Assembly: GCA_902792815.1 (NCBI GenBank)
Contig: CADBAY010000012.1
Coordinates: forward strand, 41,807-105,806
Source: an uncultured Bacteroidia bacterium
GTDB lineage: Bacteria; Bacteroidota; Bacteroidia; Bacteroidales; UBA932
Reading direction: 5' to 3'
DNA: 64,000 nt
Part shown: in pieces, positions 7,698 through 16,624 of the stretch
Numbering within the stretch: position 1 is the stretch's first letter
Layout of the letters: each line of letters opens with the position of its first letter
Notes under the pieces: model-generated
Database searches by the model: none
Seen by the model: the letters and a program-made list of their open reading frames with translations, nothing else
What the model was told of the DNA's origin: nothing
Position numbers and translations under genes: made by a program

Positions 7698-9239
7698 ATG
7701 TCCACCGCAACCCGCATAATGAAGAATTCCGGCTTCCTGTACATCAGGATGGGCATAAACGTGTTCATCTCGCTGTACACCACGAGGATTGTGCTTGATT
7801 CCCTGGGAGCTTCCGATTTCGGAATCTTCAATATAGTGGGCGGAGCGATAGCGATGATGGGCTTCCTGAGCTCGACCCTGGTCAATGCAACACAGCGTTT
7901 TACTTCTTATGCTCTAGGGGCGGGAGACCTTGAAGAGAGCAAGAAGATGTTCAATATCAGCATTGTGCTGAATCTGCTCATAGGCATCGTTACTGTGCTT
8001 CTGTTGCTCGGAGTGATGTATCCGCTGTTCAACGGTATCCTTAACATAGCTCCAGAGCGCACCGCAGCGGCCAAGGTTGTGTACTATAGCTTGATAGTCA
8101 GCACTTTCCTGACTATAGTAAATGTGCCGTACGATGCTGTGATGAACGCCCACGAGAATATGCTGTACTATTCTGTGCTGGGTGTGTTCGAGGCCTTGCT
8201 GAAGCTCGGGATAGCGTTCTGCTGCGTCTATACTTCCAAGGACAAGCTCATAGTTTACGGCGTTCTGATGGCAATGATTCCTTTGCTCACCCTGTCCATC
8301 ATGAAAGTCTATTGCCACCGCAAATATCCCGAGTGCGTCTTTGCAATACGCCGCTACTGGGATCCGGTGCGCGTCAAGGGCATCCTGTCGTTTTCGGGGT
8401 GGAACTTCCTTACGGCCATCTCGAGCCTTTTCTCTGCACAGGGTATAGGAATAGTGCTTAACCATTTCTTCGGTACCGTGCTCAACGCCGCTCAGGGTAT
8501 AGCCCAGCAGCTGAACGGCTATATGTCGAGTTTTTCGGCCAATATGATGAAGGCGCTGAACCCGGTGATTGTCAAGAAGGCCGGGTCCAACGACCTGGAA
8601 TCAATGAACCGCTTCACTGTATCGGGCTGTAAGTTCTCGGCACTGTTGATAATGTTTTTTTCCATTCCCTGCATGATCGAGATGCCATATGTACTCGGCA
8701 TCTGGCTGAAGGAAATACCCGAATGGACCGTTCTGTTCTGCATTCTCCAGCTGGTACAGACCATAATAGTGCAGATGGCCGGCAGCGCTGCGACTGCCGT
8801 TTACGCGCAGGGACAGATTAAGTGGTATGCTATATGGAAGAGCCTTATGAATGCGGCGCCTGTTATACTGACATATATTGCATTCAAGACCGGGGGCGGC
8901 CCCGTATGGCTCTACCTCCCAATGATAGTCGTGTGGGGCATCGGCGGGGATATAGTTATCGTGGCCTATGCCCACAAGTTGTGCGGGCTCTCTCTCCGGG
9001 ACTATTTCCGCGGCTGCGTGCTGCCTCTCGCCGGTATAGCCGCAAGCATGCTGCTGTTCGGGTTCCTGCCTTCTCTTCTGATGGAGAAGAGTTTCGTGAG
9101 GCTGCTGCTGTGCGCTCTTCTCACCAGTGCGGCCATGTTAGTGTCTCTATGGACCATCGGCATGGATGCCAGGGAGAAAGAAGCCTTGATGGAACCCGTT
9201 AATAAATTGATACACAGAAAAAAAACTGATAATGAGTAA
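7698..9239 (+). CDS. Polysaccharide flippase (Wzx/MATE-like, MVF superfamily)
   Basis: A 513-residue integral membrane protein with roughly 12-14 hydrophobic segments. It opens with a Wzx-like helix pair ([44 protein letters not shown]), with the conserved Arg and Asp/Asn-rich loop of oligosaccharide flippases. The later segments, such as [19 protein letters not shown] and [18 protein letters not shown], fit the family. It moves undecaprenyl-diphosphate-linked repeat units from the cytoplasmic to the periplasmic face. The start codon is immediately after the LicD stop, and the 3' end overlaps gmd by 8 bp (ATGAGTAA). No Wzy polymerase is recognised in the window, so it may be encoded upstream. 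Confidence 0.87.
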   Translation: MSTATRIMKNSGFLYIRMGINVFISLYTTRIVLDSLGASDFGIFNIVGGAIAMMGFLSSTLVNATQRFTSYALGAGDLEESKKMFNISIVLNLLIGIVTVLLLLGVMYPLFNGILNIAPERTAAAKVVYYSLIVSTFLTIVNVPYDAVMNAHENMLYYSVLGVFEALLKLGIAFCCVYTSKDKLIVYGVLMAMIPLLTLSIMKVYCHRKYPECVFAIRRYWDPVRVKGILSFSGWNFLTAISSLFSAQGIGIVLNHFFGTVLNAAQGIAQQLNGYMSSFSANMMKALNPVIVKKAGSNDLESMNRFTVSGCKFSALLIMFFSIPCMIEMPYVLGIWLKEIPEWTVLFCILQLVQTIIVQMAGSAATAVYAQGQIKWYAIWKSLMNAAPVILTYIAFKTGGGPVWLYLPMIVVWGIGGDIVIVAYAHKLCGLSLRDYFRGCVLPLAGIAASMLLFGFLPSLLMEKSFVRLLLCALLTSAAMLVSLWTIGMDAREKEALMEPVNKLIHRKKTDNE

Positions 9240-10338
9240 AAAAGCATTGATCACCGGCGTGACCGGTCAGGACGGCAGCTATCTCTCTGAGTTCCTGCTG
9301 GAAAAAGGATATGAAGTACACGGTATAATCCGCCGCAGTTCGGTGGATTTCCGTGAGAGGATTGCCCATCTGGAGGGCAAGCCCCGTTTCCATCTGCATT
9401 ACGCTGACATGGGTGACTCTATGTCAATCGTAAAGGTGGTGGCCGCTGTGCGTCCGGACGAGATTTACAATCTGGCCGCCCAGAGCCATGTGCAAGTGAG
9501 CTTCGATTCGCCGGAGTTCACGGCCGACGTAGATGCCGTGGGCGTCCTCCGTATATTGGAGGCGGTCCGTGCCTGCGGCCTGGAATCGACCTGCCGTATC
9601 TATCAGGCATCGACGTCGGAACTCTACGGAAAGGTGGAGGAAGTGCCGCAGAACGAGAATACTCCGTTCCATCCTTACAGTCCCTACGCCGTGGCAAAAC
9701 TCTACGGCTACTGGATTGTGAAGGAGTACAGGGAGGCATACAATATGTTTTGCTGCAGCGGAATACTCTTCAACCACGAGAGCGAGCGCCGCGGCGAGAC
9801 ATTCGTCACGCGTAAGATTACCCTGGCGGCATCCAGGATCAAGCAGGGGCATCAAGACAAACTCTATCTGGGCAATCTCAGCTCGCTGCGCGACTGGGGC
9901 TACGCAAAGGACTATGTAGAGTGTATGTGGTTGATTCTTCAGCAGAAAGAACCGGAAGACTTTGTTATAGCCACGGGAGTCCAGCACAGCGTGAGGGATT
10001 TCTGCTACCTCGCTTTCAAGGAGGCCGGTATGGAACTCCGCTTCGAGGGTGAAGGTGCTGACGAGAAGGGTATATGCGTAGCGGGCCCTGAAGAACTGGT
10101 CGGAAAGACCCTGGTTGAGGTCAGTCCCGACTTCTACCGTCCCACCGATGTCGTCAACCTGTGGGGCGACCCTACGAAGGCCAAGGCCAAACTGGGCTGG
10201 AATCCATCCAGGACATCTTTCCAGCAGCTTGTCAAGCTTATGGTCGACCACGACATGGCCAAGGTGGCCGCGGAAGGCGCCGCCGCCAAGGTACGCACCA
10301 ACCTGGCCGAGTATCTCGAAAAAGGAATTGTAAAATGA
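9232..10338 (+). CDS. gmd: GDP-mannose 4,6-dehydratase (or GDP-heptose 4,6-dehydratase)
   Basis: A 368-residue short-chain dehydrogenase of the extended type. It has the NAD(P) loop [11 protein letters not shown] (G-x-x-G-x-x-G), the catalytic YxxxK in [10 protein letters not shown] with the serine/threonine in [10 protein letters not shown], and the Gmd-specific block [20 protein letters not shown]. The reaction gives GDP-4-keto-6-deoxy-mannose, precursor of fucose, rhamnose and perosamine. The region after RRSS is the short version ([20 protein letters not shown]) seen in one Gmd subgroup. No GDP-fucose synthase partner lies nearby, whereas a full GDP-heptose module does. Action on GDP-heptose, as in Campylobacter and Yersinia 6-deoxyheptose pathways, is therefore a possible alternative. 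Confidence 0.9.
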   Translation: MSKKALITGVTGQDGSYLSEFLLEKGYEVHGIIRRSSVDFRERIAHLEGKPRFHLHYADMGDSMSIVKVVAAVRPDEIYNLAAQSHVQVSFDSPEFTADVDAVGVLRILEAVRACGLESTCRIYQASTSELYGKVEEVPQNENTPFHPYSPYAVAKLYGYWIVKEYREAYNMFCCSGILFNHESERRGETFVTRKITLAASRIKQGHQDKLYLGNLSSLRDWGYAKDYVECMWLILQQKEPEDFVIATGVQHSVRDFCYLAFKEAGMELRFEGEGADEKGICVAGPEELVGKTLVEVSPDFYRPTDVVNLWGDPTKAKAKLGWNPSRTSFQQLVKLMVDHDMAKVAAEGAAAKVRTNLAEYLEKGIVK

Positions 10339-11420
10339 TGAAGCTCAACGGCACGGTCATAGTGACATACCGATGCAATGCGCGCTGCACGATGTGCAAC
10401 CGTTACAAGGCCCCTTCAAAGCCCGAAGACGAGATAAGCGTAGAGACGGTAAAGAAACTTCCCAAGATGTATTTTACCAACATCACGGGAGGCGAACCGT
10501 TTATCCGTGAGGACCTTAAGGATATAGTAAGGGAGCTTTTCAAACTGTCGGACCGTATCGTCATCAGTACCAACGGATACTTTACGGACCGCATTATCGA
10601 CCTCTGCAAGGAGTTCCCGCAGATAGGTATCCGTATCAGTATCGAAGGCCTGGAGCAGACCAACAACGAGATCCGCGGCCTCGAAAACGGCTACCAGAGG
10701 GGCTACCAGACACTCAAGAAACTGCGCGAGATGGGCATGAAGGACGTTGGCTTCGGAATGACCGTGCAGGACAAGAACGCCCCCGACCTTGTGCCGCTTT
10801 ACAAAATCAGCGAGCAGATGGGTATGGAGTTCGCCACGGCGAGCCTTCACAACAGTTTCTACTTTGTGGAGTCGAAGAACATAATCCACGACCGCCCGAT
10901 GGTTGCCGGGCATTTTGAGGAGCTTGTGAACGAGCTGCTTAAGTCGAACAGTCCCAAGAAGTGGTTCCGTGCCTATTTCAATCACGGACTTATCAATTAC
11001 ATCTACGGACAGAAACGCCTGCTGCCCTGCGATATGAGTTTCGACACCTTCTTTATCGATCCTTACGGCGATGTGATGCCCTGCAACGGCACTAAAGACA
11101 AGCTGGTGATGGGAAACCTTAACCGCCAGAGCTGGGATGAACTGTGGAATTCCCCGGAAGCCGAAAAGGTGCGTGCCGCTGTCCGCAAATGCGACAGGCA
11201 GTGCTGGATGATAGGGTCGGTGAGCCCTGCAATGCACAAATACATCTGGAATCCCGCCTGGTGGGTACTGACGCATAAACTGCGCCCGGGCAAGAAATAC
11301 TCGATGTACGAAATCCCGGCCGTACGCGATTACCGCGACGGACGCATAAGCAAAGAGCAGCTGGACGCCCTTTCTACCTGCGATCCAGGAGCAATTGCCA
11401 ACGACGGACTGAAAAAATGA
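10335..11420 (+). CDS. Radical SAM/SPASM domain protein
   Basis: 361 residues. The radical SAM cluster motif C-N-A-R-C-T-M-C (C14, C18, C21) follows VTYR, and [12 protein letters not shown] provides the GGE-type SAM-binding motif. The C-terminal part is SPASM-like, with cysteines in [17 protein letters not shown] and KCDRQCW that could bind auxiliary Fe-S clusters, and the usual [14 protein letters not shown] linker. The TTG-GMD junction overlaps: ATG 10335 lies within the gmd stop region. An ATG at 10338 is the alternative start. Members in polysaccharide operons have no settled function. Sugar epimerisation, dehydration or a modifying role on the glycan carrier are conceivable. A peptide substrate, common for SPASM enzymes, is not visible next to it. 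Confidence 0.87.
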   Translation: MMKLNGTVIVTYRCNARCTMCNRYKAPSKPEDEISVETVKKLPKMYFTNITGGEPFIREDLKDIVRELFKLSDRIVISTNGYFTDRIIDLCKEFPQIGIRISIEGLEQTNNEIRGLENGYQRGYQTLKKLREMGMKDVGFGMTVQDKNAPDLVPLYKISEQMGMEFATASLHNSFYFVESKNIIHDRPMVAGHFEELVNELLKSNSPKKWFRAYFNHGLINYIYGQKRLLPCDMSFDTFFIDPYGDVMPCNGTKDKLVMGNLNRQSWDELWNSPEAEKVRAAVRKCDRQCWMIGSVSPAMHKYIWNPAWWVLTHKLRPGKKYSMYEIPAVRDYRDGRISKEQLDALSTCDPGAIANDGLKK

Positions 11421-12487
11421 AGATAGTAGTTACCGGAACCCGTGGAATACCCGATGTCATGGGGGGCGTAGAGACTCATTGCGAGGAGCTCTGTCCAAGG
11501 CTTGCCGCACTTGGCGCCGATGTGATAGTGGTGCGCAGGAAGAGCTATGTCTCTGACGGCCTTACCCAGTGGAAAGGTGTTAAGCTCGTAGACTTGCCTT
11601 CTCCCAAGCGTAAGGCGTTCGAGGCCATAGTCCATACTTTCCGGGCCATAAACTACGCTGCCCGTGCCAAAGCCGACATAGTGCATATCAACGCCATCGG
11701 ACCCGCCCTTCTTGCCCCTTATGCCAAACTGCGCGGACTCAAAGTAGTGTTCACTCACCACGGCCCCGACTACGACCGCGAGAAGTGGGGCCGTCTTGCA
11801 AAGGCGATGCTCTCTCTCGGCGAGAGGCTGGGCGTCAAGTATGCCGACGACGTTATAGTAATCTCTGACGTTATCCGCAATATCGTTAAGGACAAATACG
11901 GCAGGACGCAGAGGGTTCATCTTATCTACAACGGGGTCCCTTCTCCGGAGATCTGTGACTATCCGGAATATTTTTCTTCTCTTGGCATAGAGGCGGGTAA
12001 ATACATCCTTGGGATGTGCCGCTTTGTCCCTGAGAAGCGTTTGCATGACCTAGTCGAAGCTTGCCGGGGACTTGAAGGATACAAGTTGGTGCTTGCCGGA
12101 GACGCCGATTTTGAAGACGATTATTCCCGCAGGCTCAAGGCTGAAGCTAAAGAGTCAGGCGCAGTGCTGACAGGCTTTATCCGGGGACGCAAGCTTCATT
12201 CTCTGCTCAGCAATGCCGCCTGCTACGTTCTGCCTTCATCTCACGAAGGCCTTCCGATAGCCCTGCTGGAGGCGATGAGCTACAAGTGCAAGGTGCTTGT
12301 GAGCGATATTCCCGCCAATCTCGAAGTGGGACTCGGAGAGGGCAACTACTTCCATTGCGGCGATGTGGCCGGCCTCCGGGAGAAGCTGAATGCCATTCTG
12401 CGTTCGCCTGAAAAGGCTGAATATGATATGACCAAGTATAACTGGGACCGGATTGCCCGGCAAGTATTAGAAGTATATGAACACTAA
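11417..12487 (+). CDS. Glycosyltransferase family 4, DUF1972-like N-terminus
   Basis: A 356-residue GT-B enzyme. The N-terminus [20 protein letters not shown] matches the G-T-R-G-I-P-x-x-x-G-G-x-E pattern of the DUF1972/Glyco_trans_4_4 group often found beside WcaJ-type initiating enzymes. HINAIGPALLAPYAKLRGLKVVFTHHGPDYDREKW is likewise typical. The donor domain has GMCRFVPEKRLHDLVEA and the E-x7-E block SSHEGLPIALLEAMSYKCKVLVSDI. The family includes rhamnosyl- and mannosyltransferases that add the second or third sugar to the lipid-linked intermediate. It overlaps its neighbours by 4 and 11 bp. Position next to the initiating enzyme suggests an early step, but the donor is unknown. Confidence 0.88.
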   Translation: MKIVVTGTRGIPDVMGGVETHCEELCPRLAALGADVIVVRRKSYVSDGLTQWKGVKLVDLPSPKRKAFEAIVHTFRAINYAARAKADIVHINAIGPALLAPYAKLRGLKVVFTHHGPDYDREKWGRLAKAMLSLGERLGVKYADDVIVISDVIRNIVKDKYGRTQRVHLIYNGVPSPEICDYPEYFSSLGIEAGKYILGMCRFVPEKRLHDLVEACRGLEGYKLVLAGDADFEDDYSRRLKAEAKESGAVLTGFIRGRKLHSLLSNAACYVLPSSHEGLPIALLEAMSYKCKVLVSDIPANLEVGLGEGNYFHCGDVAGLREKLNAILRSPEKAEYDMTKYNWDRIARQVLEVYEH

Positions 12488-13847
12488 GACATTCTATACC
12501 AAGGAATTCTTCTTCCTGAGCGTGCCCGTGATGCTGGTGGACCTGGCTATCCATATCGGAATATTCGAGTGGATGTTGAGCTGGTTCTCTTTTACGGCAA
12601 CCGAAGATTACGTCTTGACAAGGCCCCGTTCACTGTATTTCCTCATCGTCGGATTCATTATCGCAATGGTGCTTGTACCGGTGCGGCTGCACGACAGGAG
12701 TTACAACTGGAAGAAGCAGATCATGAGCGTTGTCTATCAGTGCGTGATTACCTTGGGAGTGCTTGCCGCCTCGGTGAACATACTGTTCTACAGCTTTGCG
12801 GGCCATTTCTACCTGTATCAGGGCATCTTTGCCGTGGTAGCCATCAGCATATGGCATCTGGTGTTCCGCGCCATTATCCTTGCCGCCCGCAAGAGGGGAC
12901 GCAATAAGGTCCATGTGGTAATAGTGGGGGAGAATGAGAACGCACACCGGCTAGCCAATGTGCTTGAGAATTCCTCGGAGTTCGGCGATTATAAACTGGT
13001 CGCGACATTTAACGAAGACCTTCCAGCCATCTTCGATTACATCCGGAACAATAAAGTCCATCAGCTATACTGCAGCCTCAACCCGGCATTGAAGAGCGCC
13101 ACGGTCAATGAAATAATCCGGCATTGCGAGAACCTGTTCATCGATTTCTACTATGTGCCTAATATGGACGGCTATCTGCACCGTTCCATGACCTTCAGCG
13201 AACTGGGCCCTTTAACCGTGGTAAAGCTCCGCGACGAGCCTCTGTCCTATCCGCTTAACGCGGCCGTCAAGCGCTTTTTCGATATAGTGGCCAGTTTGCT
13301 TTTCCTATTGCTCGTTTACCCCTTCGTGTGGTGTTTCGTGGCAATAGGGACGAGCCTTTCATCGCCAGGCCCTATACTCTTCAAACAGAAGCGTACCGGC
13401 TACAAAGGCCGTCCGTTCACTATGTACAAGTTCCGTTCTATGAAAGTGAATGCCGACGCCGACAAGCTTCAGGCTACGGAAGACGATCCGCGCAAGACCA
13501 AGTTCGGGGACTTCCTGCGCCGGACTTCAATAGACGAACTGCCCCAGTTTATCAATGTCCTCAAGGGCGATATGTCCATTATCGGCCCGCGTCCCCATAT
13601 GGAACTGCATACTGAGATTTATACAAAACTGGTGGACGAGTACCTGGTGCGGCATATGGTAAAACCCGGCCTTACCGGCTGGGCACAGGTTAACGGCTGC
13701 CGCGGAGAAACGAAAACTACCGAAGATATGGCGGAGCGGGTGCGCTATGACATTTGGTATATAGAGCACTGGTCTTTCGGCCTTGACGTGAAGATAGTAT
13801 TAAAGACCATTGCACAGATTCTGGGGGGCGACAAACAGGCCTATTAG
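12477..13847 (+). CDS. Undecaprenyl-phosphate sugar-1-phosphate transferase (WcaJ-type)
   Basis: 456 residues. The N-terminal half has four hydrophobic helices (residues 10-110) followed by a CoA-binding-like Rossmann domain (KVHVVIVGENENAHRLANVL). The C-terminal bacterial sugar transferase domain has a reentrant membrane helix (AAVKRFFDIVASLLFLLLVYP), then SSPGPILFKQKRTGYKGRPFTMYKFRSMKV, the catalytic D-E context in RRTSIDELPQFINVLKGDMS, and IIGPRPHMELH. This is the polyisoprenyl-phosphate hexose-1-phosphate transferase family that starts repeat-unit synthesis on undecaprenyl phosphate, usually with glucose or galactose. It overlaps the upstream GT4 by 11 bp. The specific first sugar is not readable. 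Confidence 0.93.
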   Translation: MNTKTFYTKEFFFLSVPVMLVDLAIHIGIFEWMLSWFSFTATEDYVLTRPRSLYFLIVGFIIAMVLVPVRLHDRSYNWKKQIMSVVYQCVITLGVLAASVNILFYSFAGHFYLYQGIFAVVAISIWHLVFRAIILAARKRGRNKVHVVIVGENENAHRLANVLENSSEFGDYKLVATFNEDLPAIFDYIRNNKVHQLYCSLNPALKSATVNEIIRHCENLFIDFYYVPNMDGYLHRSMTFSELGPLTVVKLRDEPLSYPLNAAVKRFFDIVASLLFLLLVYPFVWCFVAIGTSLSSPGPILFKQKRTGYKGRPFTMYKFRSMKVNADADKLQATEDDPRKTKFGDFLRRTSIDELPQFINVLKGDMSIIGPRPHMELHTEIYTKLVDEYLVRHMVKPGLTGWAQVNGCRGETKTTEDMAERVRYDIWYIEHWSFGLDVKIVLKTIAQILGGDKQAY

Positions 13848-13848
13848 A

Positions 13849-14931
13849 ATGAATGCTTTTTTTGAACTGATACAAATTGCCATAGGTAAGCGTGAGTCGC
13901 TCTCCCGCGTGCCCCAAAGCAGGGAAGAGTGGGACGAACTGCTCAAGATAACCGGGCAGCATAACCTGCTGGCTTTCACCTTCCCTGTGATAGACCGCCT
14001 GCACGACGAGGTTAATGTGCCTCTGGGCGTCTATTCCCGTTGGGCTATGATGGCCGAGAAAGTGGCTGCAAAAGGCAGCTTCCAGAAAGATGCCTGCGTG
14101 AAGTTGTACAAGGGCTTCCTGGACAATGGTTTCCGAAGCTGTATCCTCAAGGGACAGGCAGCAGGGGCATTGTATCCCGACCCCTCGCTGCGGCAGGGGG
14201 GCGATATTGATATATGGGTGGAAGGGGAGCGCCGGGATGTCGTGAGCTTCCTCCGCTCGCGTTTCGAGGTGCACAAGGTGGTGTATCACCATTGTGATGT
14301 CAAAATGATCAAAGGCGTGAGCGTGGAGGTGCATTTTACTCCCACCTGGATGAATGCTCCGTTCTCCAACCGCCGCTTGCAGCGCTGGATAGCCGGCCAG
14401 GCCCCGGCCCAATTCTCCAACTTCGACCCCTCTCTTGGATTCAATGTGCCCACGCTCGAATTCGATGCGGTTTATATGCTGCTCCATATTTACAGGCATG
14501 TGCTCGAAGAGGGCATAGGCTTGCGTCAGCTGCTTGATTATTATTATGTCCTGCAGCATCTTGACGAGGATGGCCGCAAGGCAGTGATGGGGCATATAAA
14601 CTTTCTGCACCTCGGGAGATTCGCAGCGGCCGTGATGTATGTAATGCAGGAAGTTTTCCTGCTGGAAGGTGAAAAGCTACTCTGCCCTCCCCACAAGGGA
14701 GAAGGTGCCTTCCTGCTTGAAGAGATTATGCTTTCGGGCAATTTCGGCAAGTTCGACTCCCGCAACGCCCACGAAAAGGGCGAAGGCCTGGTGGGACACA
14801 GCAAGAGAAAACTCACCCGCGGATTAAGGTATCTGCTGCACTACCCTTCGGAAGTGCTTGGAATGCCGGTGTTTATGTGCTGGCAGTATTTCTGGAGGCG
14901 TAAAAACGGTTTTTTATATAAAGGAAGATGA
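13849..14931 (+). CDS. NTP_transf_5-like nucleotidyltransferase-fold protein
   Basis: 360 residues from the ATG at 13849, two bases after the previous stop. An upstream in-frame ATG (13810) lies inside the wcaJ-type gene. The central part reads LDNGFRSCILKGQAAGALYPDPSLRQGGDIDIWVE, which resembles the PF14907 (uncharacterised nucleotidyltransferase) pattern K-G-x10-Y-P-x-x-x-x-R-x-x-x-D-I-D. The D-I-D pair would bind metal. A conserved-looking HFTPTWMNAPFSN and a C-terminal helical part follow. Such proteins are frequent in Bacteroidota polysaccharide loci, but no activity is established. By fold they may transfer a nucleotidyl or phospho group to a sugar. No signal peptide is visible. Confidence 0.75.
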   Translation: MNAFFELIQIAIGKRESLSRVPQSREEWDELLKITGQHNLLAFTFPVIDRLHDEVNVPLGVYSRWAMMAEKVAAKGSFQKDACVKLYKGFLDNGFRSCILKGQAAGALYPDPSLRQGGDIDIWVEGERRDVVSFLRSRFEVHKVVYHHCDVKMIKGVSVEVHFTPTWMNAPFSNRRLQRWIAGQAPAQFSNFDPSLGFNVPTLEFDAVYMLLHIYRHVLEEGIGLRQLLDYYYVLQHLDEDGRKAVMGHINFLHLGRFAAAVMYVMQEVFLLEGEKLLCPPHKGEGAFLLEEIMLSGNFGKFDSRNAHEKGEGLVGHSKRKLTRGLRYLLHYPSEVLGMPVFMCWQYFWRRKNGFLYKGR

Positions 14932-15974
14932 TAATCAGAAGCAAAGCTCCGCTGCGCCTTGGCTTGGCAGGCGGCGGAAGCGACGTATCGCCCTACAGCG
15001 ATATGTTCGGAGGCCTGGTTTTGAATGCTACAATTAATCTGTACGCATACTGCACCATTGAAGAAACATCAGGGAGCAGTATATGCATCGATTCTTATGA
15101 TGCTCACTGCAATCTTACTTATGACCTTGCCGAGTCTCTCCCCATTGACGGACAGGCAGATCTGGTCAAAGGGGTTTACAACAGAGTTGTACGCGATTTC
15201 GGCATAACTCCGCGCCCGTTCCGCATCACCACATGGAACGATGCGCCTGCCGGCTCCGGCCTCGGAACTTCCAGCACTATGGTGGTGTGCATTCTCAAAG
15301 CATTCGTGGAGTGGTTCTCGCTCCCGATGGGCGATTATGAAATAGCACGCCTTGCTTATGAGATAGAAAGGAAGGACCTTTGCCTGTCCGGAGGCAAGCA
15401 GGACCAGTATGCCGCGGCGTTCGGCGGCTTCAATTTCATAGAATTCCTGCCGGACGACCGGGTAATAGTCAATCCCCTCAAGGTCAAGAGATGGATCGCC
15501 GACGAGCTGGAATCCAGCCTTTTGCTGTTTTTCACGGGCAAGTCAAGAGACGGTGCGAGCATTATCGACCAGCAGCGCAAGAATACTTCTTCGGGCAATG
15601 CCCGGGCTATAGAGGCTATGCACAAAATAAAGCAAAGCGCCGTAGATATGAAGGCTGCTCTGCTCAAGGGCGATATGAATGAGTTCTGCTCTATTTTGGG
15701 CAGCAGCTGGGAGAATAAGAAGAAAATGGCGGAGGGGATAACCAATGAGACCATCCAGCACGCTTTCGACGTGGCTATGGCTGCAGGGGCCAGGACCGGT
15801 AAAGTTAGCGGCGCGGGCGGCGGCGGTTTCATTATGTTCTTTGTCGATCCTCCTTGCAAAAAACGGGTCGAAGACGCCCTGAGCGCCCTTGACGGCTATG
15901 TGCTGCCGTTCCTGTTTACTGACGGAGGGGCTCACGGATGGAAGATTTACGATACTGATACTATAAACAAATGA
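14928..15974 (+). CDS. hddA: D-glycero-alpha-D-manno-heptose 7-phosphate kinase
   Basis: A 348-residue GHMP-family kinase. The start IIRSKAPLRLGLAGGGSDVSPY is the hallmark of HddA-like kinases. The ATP-binding P-loop is NDAPAGSGLGTSSTM, and the C-terminal motif 3 is TGKVSGAGGGGFIMF. HddA phosphorylates D-glycero-D-manno-heptose 7-phosphate at C1 with alpha configuration, which commits the sugar to the GDP-heptose branch. A related subgroup (fucose or arabinose kinases) shares the fold, but adjacency to gmhA and the hddC-gmhB fusion makes HddA by far the best reading. Both ends overlap neighbours by 4 bp. Confidence 0.9.
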   Translation: MIIRSKAPLRLGLAGGGSDVSPYSDMFGGLVLNATINLYAYCTIEETSGSSICIDSYDAHCNLTYDLAESLPIDGQADLVKGVYNRVVRDFGITPRPFRITTWNDAPAGSGLGTSSTMVVCILKAFVEWFSLPMGDYEIARLAYEIERKDLCLSGGKQDQYAAAFGGFNFIEFLPDDRVIVNPLKVKRWIADELESSLLLFFTGKSRDGASIIDQQRKNTSSGNARAIEAMHKIKQSAVDMKAALLKGDMNEFCSILGSSWENKKKMAEGITNETIQHAFDVAMAAGARTGKVSGAGGGGFIMFFVDPPCKKRVEDALSALDGYVLPFLFTDGGAHGWKIYDTDTINK

Positions 15975-16606
15975 AAGCTGTACTTGACAATCTCATCGAA
16001 CGTTATCCTGCTCTGGCTTGCTGCCGGGAGCAGATAGAAAAGGCTGCTGATATACTGGTAGAATGTTACCGTAAGGACGGCAAACTTCTGACGGCCGGAA
16101 ACGGGGGCAGTGCTGCCGATGCTGAGCACATAGTGGGGGAGATGATGAAGACGTTCTGTTATCAGAAGACTTTGCCCGAGGGCTATGCCGAAGCGCTTTA
16201 TGCCACCGACCTCGAGATGGGTAACGTCCTTGCCAGCCACCTGCAGGGAGCTCTTCCTGCAATTGCCCTGGACGGCCATATCTCGCTGAGTACCGCATAC
16301 ATGAACGACTGCGAGCCTCTGCTTTGTTTTGCACAGCAAGTGGCAGGGTACGGCCGCGAAGGGGATGTTTTGCTGGGGATAAGCACATCCGGCAACAGCC
16401 GTAACGTGCTCTATGCCGCTGTTGCTGCAAAGGCCCGCGGCATGAAAGTCATAGGTCTTACAGGCAGCCGCGAGAACCGCCTGGAGAAATTCGCCGATGT
16501 GTGCATCAAAGTGCCTGAGACACAGACATACAAGGTTCAGGAATTGCACCTTCCCGTGTATCATTGCATTTGCTTGATGGTCGAAAAGTACTTCTTCGGG
16601 AAATAA
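15971..16606 (+). CDS. gmhA: Sedoheptulose 7-phosphate isomerase
   Basis: A 211-residue SIS-domain protein. The phosphate-binding loop is LLTAGNGGSAADAEHIVGEMMK. The second SIS loop GDVLLGISTSGNSRNVLYAA and the C-terminal VQELHLPVYHCICLMVE, with the likely catalytic His/Glu, follow the GmhA order. It converts sedoheptulose 7-phosphate to D-glycero-D-manno-heptose 7-phosphate, the first step of nucleotide-heptose synthesis. The product is the substrate of the kinase encoded directly upstream, with which this gene overlaps by 4 bp. The length is slightly above the usual 190-200 residues because of an internal segment around residues 60-80. Confidence in the pathway assignment is high. Confidence 0.9.
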   Translation: MKAVLDNLIERYPALACCREQIEKAADILVECYRKDGKLLTAGNGGSAADAEHIVGEMMKTFCYQKTLPEGYAEALYATDLEMGNVLASHLQGALPAIALDGHISLSTAYMNDCEPLLCFAQQVAGYGREGDVLLGISTSGNSRNVLYAAVAAKARGMKVIGLTGSRENRLEKFADVCIKVPETQTYKVQELHLPVYHCICLMVEKYFFGK

Positions 16607-16624
16607 CTCCGGAGTGTCTGCTAA

